A stretch of 17,544 nucleotides of DNA from Conidiobolus incongruus B7586 (Eukaryota; Entomophthoromycota; Entomophthoromycetes; Entomophthorales; Conidiobolaceae), in the NCBI GenBank assembly GCA_000697335.1, contig JNEM01015378.1, positions 1 to 17,544 on the forward strand, in the 5' to 3' direction. The notes beneath the pieces were generated by a model, which was given only the letters and a program-made list of their open reading frames with translations, searched no databases and was not told the origin of the DNA. The position numbers and the translations under genes are program-made. Below, in pieces: positions 1 to 10,000 of this stretch (positions are counted from its first letter, which is position 1; every line of letters begins with the position of its first letter).

Positions 1-1126
1 AAGTAAAAATAAATATATAGTATAAATTTAATTATTTTCTATATTTCAAATAATTTTTATTATATTTTTAACAAAGATATAATATCTAAAAATCAGTTCT
101 TTTTATTAAAAACTGAAATTTAATATTTTTTAAATTAATTGAATTTTTTTGCAAAAATTTTCTTTTTTATATATTAGTTTTTTAATTACCTAAAATAATT
201 ATAATTAAATAAATTATAATTTAAGGAATATACAGGATATAATAGTTTGTTCCAGTTATTTTTAATTATAAAGATTTTTATAACTTTAGATTTATATATT
301 TTGCAATTATTTTACAAAAATAAAAGGTCTTCTTAAATTATATTAAGAATATTAATTTGATAGAGTTTTATTTGAAAAAAAAATATAAAGTTTAAAATTA
401 ATTGATTTTCCTTTGAAAACTAAATAAAAATAATATATGTTATTATAATCCATTATAATAATTAATATTTGCTTATTAATAAAATGTTTATTTAAAGAAG
501 TTTGTGGAAAGGGTTGATTTAGCTTAGTTTAACACTTTAATTTATGTTTTGATAAAGGATTATAGAAAAAAATCTAGGATTTATCAATTATAATAATTTG
601 TTGTAAAAGCTTTGGTTTCTAGCTATATTTTAGTAAGTTTTGTTTAGTAATAGCTATTTTAACATTTTTAAGCTTTAATTAAATTTTAAGATACCTATTT
701 TGTATTTTTATTAATTAAGTTTAATTTAAACTTTAATATATATAAAATATTTATATAACTAAAATTAAAGTATCTTAATAATTCTCTAGCTAAAAAAAAG
801 ATTCTTTTTAATATTTTTTCTTATTTTATTAATAATTAGAAAAATGATAGTTGAAATTAGTTTTTTAAATTTTTGTAGGTTTTAGGAAGTTTTTTTTAGC
901 CTTAAAGTAATTTATCTAGTGATAAATTATTAATTTAGATAATGTATTATTATTAAAAGCTGATTATAAATTTTGAATGATTTTAAAGGATTTATGATTA
1001 AATTTTAATGATATTAAAATAAAAAACAATTGATGGTTATTTTTTAGTTTAAGCATTATTAAATTAAATAATAAATTTTAAAAAATTATTTTTTTAATCA
1101 AAAAAATTATTATATATATATATATA
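1..1126. other. AT-rich gene-free DNA left of the transposon nest
   Basis: No open frame, RNA gene or recognisable element is visible on either strand. The sequence is mostly A/T runs and ends in a TA microsatellite (about 1112-1130) that abuts the outermost Tc1 copy. From about 481 to 1080 the plus strand has several times more G than C by eye, unlike the more balanced transposon DNA that follows. No CpG is seen. This may be very old repeat DNA decayed beyond recognition, but that is inference. Confidence 0.6.
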
Positions 1127-1355
1127 TATTAACTTATAAAAATAAATTATAAAATTATAATTATATATATTTTTATCAATAACTTTGTTAATTCTTAATT
1201 AAATTAATTTAAATTAAAAATTAGAATAAACTTATATTATTTATTTATAATTAAATATATTAGATTTAATTATATTAATTTCAGTTAATATATTAAAATT
1301 TAAATTCTATTTAAAATAAGTTATAAATTTATGTATTTTGGTTATGAAAAAAAAA

Positions 1356-2370
1356 TTAAAACTTAGTATGTCTATCTTTTGCTTTTTTAACTTCCTTAAA
1401 TTTAAAAGGTATAGAGTCAACTAACTTTTAATATTAAAAAGGATTAATTTTGTTTTAAGCTTCTTAAATATATTCTTAACTCTAATTTAAATTTTTTACT
1501 AATAGAAAAGCTTTAATTATTTTTTAACTGGTTTTAAAGATGTTTAATTAGATTAAAATTAAAAGATTAAAGAAGCCACTTTATAATTATTATTTTATTA
1601 CTTTTAAACTATTTGGTAATAGAAATAATAATATAACAAAAGGTATTATCTTGTTAGAGAATAACATCTGACTTATTTGCCTTATATTATTTAACAGTTA
1701 TTTTTGATTTATTATATAAAATATTTTAATAAATTTTAATATTAGTTTCCCTATTAATTTTATAAAGATATCTTATTTTAAAAAATAACAAATATTTTTA
1801 AATTATAATTAACTTATTATTATATTTTTGGTTTAAAATAATATAATAGCTATATAGTAATTTTTTGATTTTTCTGAAATATTTAGCTTTATTATTAAAT
1901 CTAATAAGATATATTCTTATTTCATTAGATTAAATAACCTAACTTAAATAAGTTTTAATTCAACCTTAATGATGATATTTCAATTTTTACTTAACTTTAC
2001 AATAAGATTTTTTTAGTTAAGGGTGTTTTTTCTTAAAATATAAATGGTATCTATTATAATAAAAAATATATATAGTAGTATTAATATTAACTAATATTTT
2101 TATATAACCTTATAATTCTTTTTATATTTTTAAAATAATTTTTAATTTATATATATTAACTGATCTATAAATATACCTTTCATTATATTTATTTATAATC
2201 TTAACATATATAAGTTTAAGTTTAAATATATTCTTATTATAATTTTTAAAAACCTTAGCTATAGTAAACTAACTAAAACTAGTAATTATAGTAATTTCAT
2301 AAATTGCTTTATTTTTATTATAGAGTTGATTAATATATAAGTAAATTTTTCTAGAATGGGATTTAGATAT
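1356..2370 (-). pseudogene. Tc1 transposase remnant, heavily decayed (oldest copy)
   Basis: Read on the minus strand, this aligns from end to end with the transposase of the youngest copy (4389-5405) and is nearly the same length (1015 against 1017 bases). The start codon is now ATA at 2370. Near the end, 1356-1440, the frame still reads close to KLVDSIP...KEVKKAK, the same C-terminus as the youngest copy. Stops are numerous, and most differences from the youngest copy are C to T or G to A. For example, bases 1981-1998 read on the minus strand give AAAGTTAAGTAAAAATTG where the youngest copy has AAAGCTAGGTGGGAGTTT. No function remains. Confidence 0.85.
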
Positions 2371-2918
2371 TTTAATACTAATATTATTTAAAATAATAAT
2401 ATTAATATATATAAATATATAATTTAATAAAAAAAGATTTAAGTAATTTTAGTTTTATATATCCTTTTAGCTAATAAAATTATAAATTTATAACTGATCT
2501 TATTTAAAATTTAAGATCTAATATATTAACCAATAATATATTAAATAAAATTAATTATAACCTATTATAATCAGGTAATATATTTTAACTATATATACTA
2601 GCTTATAAAAATAAGTTATAAAATCTAAATTACTTATATATTTATTTATATCTTAAATAATTTTTAATTAAATAAATTTAAATTAAAATATATAATTTAT
2701 TTATATTAATTGATTATAATTAATTATATTATATTATATTTGATTATATTTCATTAACTATTGGTTGATATATCAAAACCTAAAATTTAATAAAGATGAG
2801 TTATAAATTTATAGGTTTATATATTAAAAGGGTATAAATAACAAAATTTATTTATATTTTCTTTTTTTATATTATATATGTTATAAAATTATTAAGCTAA
2901 TATTTTAAAATTAATATT

Positions 2919-3937
2919 ATAATATTTGAATTTTATTTTAAGAAGTTTACTTATATATTAATCAACTTTATAATGAAAATAAATCAACTTATAAGATTAT
3001 TAGAATTAATATTATTAGTTAATCTATTATAACTAGGGTTATTAAGAATAATATTTAAAAAAACACCTAAACTAAAATTTAAGTATATTAAAATTATAGA
3101 TAAGTATAATGAAAAATATATTTATAAATTAGTTAATATAAGTAAATATAATAATACTATAAAAATATAACAAGAATTATAAAACTATATAAGAATATTA
3201 GTTAGTACTAATATTATTATATATGCTTTATATTAAAATAAATACTACTTACATTTTAAGCAAAAATATCTTTAACTAAAAAAAACCCACTATAAAGCTA
3301 AGTAGGAGTTTAAATACCAATACTAAAGTTGAACTAAAATTAACTAAAGTAAAGTTATTTAATTTGATAAAATAAAGATATATTTTAATAAATATAATAG
3401 AAAAGCTAGATGTTTTATAAAAGATAAAAAACTATTTTATAACCACTATGTTATTATAACCTAAAAATACAATGGTGGATTAATTATAATTTACCAATAT
3501 ATATTATCTTTAGGTGTAGGGTATTTTTGTAAAGTTAATAGGGGAATTAATATTAAGATATACTAAAATATTTTAAATAATAAATTAAAAAAACTTTTAA
3601 GTGGTATAAGTTAAATAAATTAAATGTTATTCTCTAATAAGATAATACCTTTTGTTATATTATAAATTCTACTATTAAATAGCTTAAAAATAACAAAATA
3701 ACTATTATAAAATAACTTCCTCAATCTTTTAATTTTAACCTAATTAAATATCTTTAGAATTAATTAAAAAAAGTAATTAAAGTTTTCTCTTTAGTAAAAA
3801 ATTTAAATTAGCTTTAAAAGTATATTAAAGAAGATTAGAATAATATTAGTTTTATTTAATATAAGAAGTTAGTTGATTTTATACCCTATAAACTTAAAGA
3901 AATTAAAAAAGCAAAAGATAGATATATTAGATATTAA
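2919..3937 (+). pseudogene. Tc1 transposase remnant (middle copy)
   Basis: This aligns along its whole length with the transposase at 4389-5405 (1019 against 1017 bases, so one or two small indels). The start codon is now ATA. Patches such as YINQLY near the N-terminus and KKLVDF(I)P...KLKEIKKAKD near the C-terminus are still readable. Stops are frequent and sit mainly where the youngest copy has Gln, Trp or Arg, or already has a stop. Bases 3294-3311 read aaagctaagtaggagttt against aaagctaggtgggagttt in the youngest copy: two differences, both G to A. It cannot encode a protein. Confidence 0.87.
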
Positions 3938-4062
3938 TTTTTCTATCAATACTAAAACTTGCAAATTTATAACTTATTTTAAATATATTTTTAGTTTTAA
4001 TATGTCAATTAATTATTAATTAAATTTAACTTTATATATTATATTATAAATAAAAATTTATA

Positions 4063-4279
4063 CACTAACCTGCAAAAGTAAGTTATAAAATCAAAAATAT
4101 ATATATTTTAATTAATAACTAAAACAATTGTATATATTAGATTACTTGAAACTAAAATATATAATTAAGGTATATTATTTAATAATAGATAAATATATTT
4201 AGATATATTTAGTAAACTATTAGTAAAAATATTAACCCTTAATATTTAACTAAGGTGAGTCATAAATTTGCAGGTTTTT
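4063..4279. repeat. Left terminal inverted repeat of youngest Tc1, with two internal direct repeats
   Basis: The outer repeat at 4063-4092 contains AGTAAGTTATAAAATC, where the right-hand partner has AGTGAGTCATAAAATC; the two differences are both transitions. The inner repeat at 4252-4279 contains AAGGTGAGTCATAAATTTG. The shared core lies in the same orientation in both, about 175 bp apart. In IR/DR elements these are the transposase binding sites. Confidence 0.85.
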
Positions 4280-4388
4280 GAGATAAGGGGATATATTTAA
4301 CAATATATAACCATATCTTTTTTCTCTCTTTGCTATTATTTTATATAATATTTTACAGATATACTAAATTTTTTTTATTAGTATCATT

Positions 4389-5405
4389 ATGCCTAAATCC
4401 CTCTCTAAAAAAATCTACTTGTATATCAATCAACTTTATAAAGAAGGTAAATCAACTTGTGATATTGTTAGAATTACTAGTGTTAGCTAGTTTACTATAG
4501 CTAAGGCTGTTAAGAATAGCAATAAAGAAACATTTAAACTTAAACTTAAGTGTGCTAGGATCATAGATAAACATGATGAGAAGTATATCTGTAGGTTAGT
4601 TAATACAGGCAAGTGTGGTACTATTGTAGAAATATAGCAGGAACTGTGAGACTATACAAGAATATTAGTTAGCACTGATACTATTATATGTGCTTTACAT
4701 TAGCATAGATACCACTCACACCTCAAGAAAAAACACCCTTAACTAAAGAAATCCCACCACAAAGCTAGGTGGGAGTTTAAATGTCACCACTAATGTTGAA
4801 CTGAAACTGATTAGAGTAAGGTTATTTAGTCTGATGAAACAAAAATATACTTTAGTAGATCTGATAGAAAAGCTAGATGCTTCAGAAAAGATGCAGAATT
4901 ACTTTGTGACCATCATGTTAATTCTACCTAAAAGTATAGTAGTGGGTCAATTATTATTTGGGGATGTATGTTGTCTTCAGGTGTAGGGTATCTTTGTAAA
5001 GTTAATAGGGGAATTAATGCTGAGATGTACCAAAGTATTCTGAACAATGAATTGAAAAAAACCATTGAATAGTATAGGTTAAACAAATCTGATGTTATTT
5101 TCTAGCAAGATAATGCCTCTTGCTATACTACAGCTTCTATTACCAAATAGCTTAAAAATAACAAGATAATAGTTATAAAGTGGCCTCTTTAATCTCCTAA
5201 CCTTAATCTAATTAAACACTTTTAGGATCAGTTAAAAAAAGCTATTAAAGCTTTCCCCCCAGCAAAAAATTTAGATTAACTTTGGGAATATGTTCAAGAA
5301 GTATAGAACAAGATTAACCCTTCTTAGTGTAAGAAGTTAGTTGATTCTATACCCCACAAACTTAAAGAAGTTAGAAAAGCTAAAGGTGGATACACTAAGT
5401 TTTAA
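4389..5405 (+). pseudogene. Tc1 (DD34E) transposase pseudogene, youngest copy
   Basis: The transposase of this family binds the terminal repeats and performs cut-and-paste transposition. The frame runs from ATG 4389 to TAA 5403-5405, 338 codons, the usual Tc1 length, with no frameshift. The N-terminal third holds the helix-turn-helix region (STCDIVRITSVS, residues about 21-32). The catalytic core has Asp149 in SDETK and Asp241 in QDNAS. The third acidic residue is expected 34 residues after Asp241 (DD34E), but position 276 is Lys (codon AAA at 5214), explained by one G to A. I count about 18 internal stops (11 TAG, 5 TAA, 2 TGA). Each can arise from CAA, CAG, CGA or TGG by one transition, for example the Trp expected before SDETK (codon 147). 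No CpG is seen across the frame. The protein is certainly inactive. Confidence 0.93.
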
Positions 5406-5420
5406 TTTTTTTTTATCACC

Positions 5421-5635
5421 AAAAACCCACAAATTTATAACTCACCTTAGGTAAAATTTAAGGGTTTATATTTTAACCAATTAATAGCTAAATATCATCA
5501 TTTAATGATATATATAACTAATAAATATAATAGATTTTAATTATTTAATTTAAGTTTATTTCATTAAATATTAATCAAGTTATTAGTAAAAATATAGGTG
5601 TTTTTGATTTTATGACTCACTTTTGCAGGTTAGTG
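5421..5635. repeat. Right terminal inverted repeat of youngest Tc1, with two internal direct repeats
   Basis: The inner repeat at 5421-5450 and outer repeat at 5606-5635 are the inverted counterparts of 4252-4279 and 4063-4092. The outer unit (gattttatgactcactttt) looks better preserved than the left one, keeping the two C/G bases that the left unit has lost. Confidence 0.85.
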
Positions 5636-5831
5636 TATTAATTACATAGTTTAATATAAATTTATTTAAATTAAAATTAGTTAAGATATTAATAGAAATA
5701 TTTATATTTTTAATTTAATAACTTATTTTTGCAAGCTAGTATATTTTAAATTAATTTAGTTAAGAATTATTTAAATTATAGGTAAATATATAAGTGATTT
5801 TAATTTTATAACTTATTTTTGCAAGTTAATA

Positions 5832-7085
5832 TATATATATAAATATATAATTCAAAGCTATATATTTTCTAATTTATTTTGTATATATTTTTTTATTTGA
5901 AATTAATAATATGTTGGAAAAATCAGAAATTAAAAAATTTCCTATTTTTTTAATTCTATCCTAATATTAGATTGATAAATGAATAATAATTATTATTAAG
6001 AATTATAATCTTATAATCTGATTTACTTAATTTTTTTAAAAATATCCATTAATAGTAAATTATATAATTTATTAAGATAAAAACATTATTAATTAAATTT
6101 TTCAATAAAATTCAAAACTTATTATTTTATATTATAATTAAAAAATATAATAATTCAAGTTATAAAAATTCTTTAATAAAAAGTTAATTGAAAAAACTAC
6201 AATATATAGATAATTCTTTAGATTATAACCTTTATGAATATAATAGCTTTAGGCAATCAAAAAACTAGCTTATAAGTATGAGAATTTCTAAATGAAAATT
6301 TAATTGGTTTTAGAAATATTAGAAATTTAATAATAATATACTAAAAAGCTAATAATTATAATGAATATTAATTTTATATTATATATTAATTTTTATATAA
6401 TATATATTAAAATATATATTTTTTTCAATTATAAAAACTCCCATTATTTAAGAAATAGAGTATTAGTTTATATATAGGTTTTTATAAATATATTTAATGA
6501 TATTATTAATGATTCAAGCATTATATACATAAATATTTTAATAATATTTAATATGAGATCTTTAAAAATATTATGCGATTTAGAAAAATATATTTTAATA
6601 ACTAAATAATATACAAAAATTATTTGAATATATCCAAAAAAAATATATTAAACATTATTAAAAAAATCTTAATTTTAAATACAGAAAGATGGTCATTTGA
6701 GAAATTCAATAAATAATTAATTTGATTATTAGAAAGATTTATAAATACATATGACCTAAATATAATTTATTTGAACTAGTATTATTATAAATTGTATTAT
6801 TATAAAATATGGTATAAAATTAACAATATACATTAATCAATTGATTTCATTTTTAATTATTTATATCATAATTATAATATTTGATTGTTTACAAGAATAA
6901 AAATTTTGAATTCAACTGAATAAACTTGAGAATAAATTAATAATCTTTGAATTTGAAGTAGAAATTATATTTTCAAAAATTTTGAAATTTTAGTTTGTAA
7001 TTAGTAGCAATTAATTTATATTCATAATTCTACAATAAACTAAGCAAATTTAACATAGTTAAAGTTTCAATCTAGAATTAAAAAA
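5832..7085. other. AT-rich intergenic DNA between the transposon nest and FANCD2
   Basis: No coding frame is supported. Nearest the gene this must contain the 3' untranslated region and polyadenylation site of FANCD2, which is read leftward and stops at 7086, but no single signal stands out in such AT-rich sequence. The first CpG in the window appears at about 6575. A diverged repeat copy at 6255-6453 is listed separately. I see nothing else. Confidence 0.6.
6255..6453 (+). repeat. Diverged dispersed repeat, copy 1
   Basis: This resembles 14345-14582 in the same orientation, apart from an extra stretch of about 40 bases in the second copy. The best block is the right end: ttttttcaattataaaaa...cccattatttaa here, and ttttttcaatcacaaaaa...cccattatttaa there. 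Several differences are C there and T here. The preceding block around attaattttatattatatatta also matches. No coding capacity is seen and the family is unknown. Low sequence complexity limits certainty. Confidence 0.45.
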
Positions 7086-10000
7086 CTAATAAGTATCATA
7101 TTCGACATCGCCATCGTCAATCATATCTTGATCATACTCATTAGGATCTTGGTCATCAGATGCATCACTTTCATGTTCTTCAGCTTCTTCAACTTCAACT
7201 TCTTCAGCCACATCATATATAACTGGTCTCTTCTGAATTTTCGATCTTTTGACTCTATCATTACGCTGCTGGAGTGTTGATTTGCGTGAAGATTTAGTAT
7301 TTTTCATACTCTTCTAAAACAGAATTAGTGATTGTATATCGAATGGGTTTGAAAAGCTTACAGGACGTACTGATTCCTCTCTATCTTCGTCATCTAGTTG
7401 GGTGGGATGATCGATGGGATATTGGGATGATACAACCTCGCCATTAACGTTGCGATGCTTCAAATTACCCAGCCAGAATGCAGATTCGCAGCCGTTTTGA
7501 ATTAAGGCGGATTTTACTTCATAAATTAAAACTTCCATGGATTTGCGACAATTGGGAATTAGACTCGTTACCGAGGTGTCTTTGCGTAGTTTGGTCTCGC
7601 CACAAAGATTCTGCAGTGTATGAATTGTGATTAATAATACTTAAACAAACAAGTATCGAATGAGCTTACCTGAACCGATCTTGTCGCACTCTGAATCTGT
7701 TTAAACAGGTGGACAATCTCATTCTGATATTTGAAAAAGTGATTCGAAATGATGGTCATCACTTTCTTGCAAAAGATTTCCACAAAGTTTTTACTGTTTC
7801 TTAATACGATACTAGGGATTGGCTTAGATGTGGATATTTGAATTACATCAACTAAGTGACGCCAACAGGTAACCAAATCGATGATGAATTGGAGGAATTT
7901 GGAATTCATATCGCTATCGGGATTTATTTGGTTCAAGAAGTGGCATATCTCTTCAAACACAATCTGATTTGGGATATTAATTAACATTATTTACTGACTA
8001 TGATATATTATATTATTACCTTAAAATAGGTATTAAAATTACCATGATCCAGATGCGGATACTCAAGTTTCAACGCATTCAAATCTGTCTGCTGGGTGAA
8101 AGGCACGATCAACCTTTGAACATAGCTCTTAATCAATTCGAATCGATTGGAACTATACTTAATCTCTTCCAATATCAAGTAATTCAAATTTTCTTTCTAA
8201 ATAATAATTTAATTAACAAAATGTATCATAATTACAATAGATTAAATCTTACACTGATGGGTTCGTCTCGAATGTCGTAGAGTAAGGAGTGTGTCAATTT
8301 GAAGATTTTGGATTGGTTGGTAGCTGAATTGGGAATCATTTGGTAGAGTAAAGAACATGATTTTTGATATATTATCAGGGTTTGTAATGGTTTATCTTTT
8401 AAGTATTTGAATAATGTAGTGTATATAGTTTCAAAGATTGGTTCCTAATAGTTCATTAGCACAATAATTTGAAGATAAATTTAAACTTTACCTTATCAGG
8501 TTCAGATTGTTGAATTTTGTGTTTGAAGGAATCCAAAGTGGTATAAATACACTGCATCAATTTGGACTCTATGGAAATTAAATTATCACTACACTAAACA
8601 CAATCTATTATTATTTTAAATTAACCAGGATAAAACAAACCGATATACCTTAATAATTAAAGCTTTCTGCACCAATTTCAAAATATGAATTAAATAATTT
8701 AAAATTTCGATTTCCTGACAAAACATTAATTGTATGATGATAAATCAAGAAAATAATATTACCTTTGATTTCTTGATTACTTTATAGTTGTTAGCGTTGC
8801 AAAAGTTGGCGAATCGGTGTTGGAGATAAATTTCATAGCTATGTAATAAAAATTGAAGTTCATTAGTCTAGTATGAAAGTTAGTTATTAGATGATGTAGG
8901 AGATGGGATAATATTACATGAGATGTGATAGAAAATTCCTTAGGACTATGAACATCTTGATAGTGCTTGAACCATTTGAATATGAAGAATACATCAATCT
9001 AAATCAACAATTAATACTATATCTCAAATTAAGAATCAAAATTTACATTAAACATTCTCAAATGTTTTCGCATAATTGACGCGTCGATATATTTGGTAAT
9101 GTCTTTGGATTTTTGGGAAGCATCTTCCCAATCGAGAGTGAGAGGTGTAAATTCCTGGATTAGACTCAGATTAATAGCAAATTCGTTGATTAGAAATTGC
9201 TCTAGGTCAATAACATTGGTAAGGCGTTGAAGTACTATTGAGAAGAATTAATTTTAGGCATAGATGGTGATATATATTGTTACCATAATCCATCAATTCT
9301 TCATCCATACAAAATGTATTAATTAATTCTCTATACCTAAACCACCATCAATAAACTCCAGTTGTATAGTAAACTATGGGAATTACCAATTAATGCAGAC
9401 GATAATTGACGAAATCAAAGCAGGTTGATAAAGATTGTAGTTATCTTGATTTTCCTAATCAAAATAAGTCAAGAGTTGTAAAAAAATGAAAATTAATGTA
9501 CTCTGTAATTGTCAATACTGAACATCTTGACACCGAGTGTCAATAACAAATTAATTTCATCAAGATTGCCATTCGATAGGAATTTTTCACAGCTTTGAGT
9601 TAGGTTTAAATAAGAACATATAAATGAAGGGTGAATAGGATCGGATGGGGTGGTTTCCAGATATTTCACAGAGAGAGGAAGTATGTTGATGTAAATGTTT
9701 TGATCCTAAAATGTTAATTAATGTAATGTTTATATATCATGATCTTGGAATTACTGATGAATCAATCTCTCCCCATAAGTCTGGGATGAGGTCTCTGACA
9801 TCGGTGTGAAAAAATTCTTTGGTTTGAGTGATAAAGTATTTGTCGAAATCAGATGCCATATTCTCGTGAACCCACGCTACAATTTGGGGATGGATTGAAC
9901 ACGATTGAATGAGAGTAGCTAGGTTGTCATAAAAGAGACCAAGCAACGGGTGGGATCGTTCGCAGGTGGAAAGGGCCATATTAATCAAGAATAAAATGTA

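Larger units (their letters stand above)
4061..5637 (+). mobile_element. Innermost (youngest) Tc1-type transposon, structurally complete, IR/DR type
   Basis: A Tc1/mariner-superfamily DNA transposon of 1577 bp counting the TA at each end. The termini are inverted: CACTAACCTGCAAAAGT at 4063 and its complement ending at 5635. Each terminal region is about 215-220 bp and carries an outer and an inner copy of the core GTGAGTCATAAA in the same direction. That is the IR/DR arrangement known from Sleeping Beauty-like Tc1 elements. A single transposase frame of 338 codons lies between them. The element sits in the right terminal repeat of the middle copy. It is whole in structure, but the transposase is dead, so it could move only if a related active transposase exists elsewhere. 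Confidence 0.92.
2596..5741 (+). mobile_element. Middle Tc1-type transposon, nested in the oldest copy and split by the youngest
   Basis: The ends are mirror images: TATACTAGCTT at 2594-2604 and AAGCTAGTATA at 5733-5743, with TA at the insertion points. The inner subterminal repeats lie at about 2789-2818 and 3958-3982. The right terminal repeat is interrupted at 4061 by the youngest copy and resumes after 5637. Removing that insertion leaves about 1571 bp, the same size as the other two copies. The transposase remnant is on the plus strand. Its AT content is between that of the oldest and youngest copies, which agrees with the order of insertion read from the nesting. Confidence 0.87.
1127..5831 (-). 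mobile_element. Outermost (oldest) Tc1-type transposon, split by two later insertions
   Basis: This is a Tc1/mariner DNA transposon with its transposase remnant on the minus strand. Its left end at 1127 (TATTAACTTATAAAAAT) is mirrored by the right end near 5815-5831, and both are degraded versions of the youngest copy's terminus. The inner subterminal repeat lies near 2478-2510. The second Tc1 copy (2596-5741) sits inside its terminal repeat, so the right end resumes at 5742. Subtracting that insertion leaves about 1561 bp, matching the 1577 bp of the youngest copy. TA flanks each end, as expected for Tc1 target duplication, although the local TA-rich sequence makes the exact base uncertain. 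It is the most AT-rich of the three copies and is certainly immobile. Confidence 0.85.

Noticed and set aside
1112-1130. TA microsatellite as an origin or scaffold feature
   Set aside because: Simple TA repeats are common in such DNA, and this one is explained as TA target sequence beside the oldest transposon end.
8044-8280. Plus-strand frame of 78 codons
   Set aside because: It is antisense to FANCD2 exons 20 and 21, whose translation matches the family.
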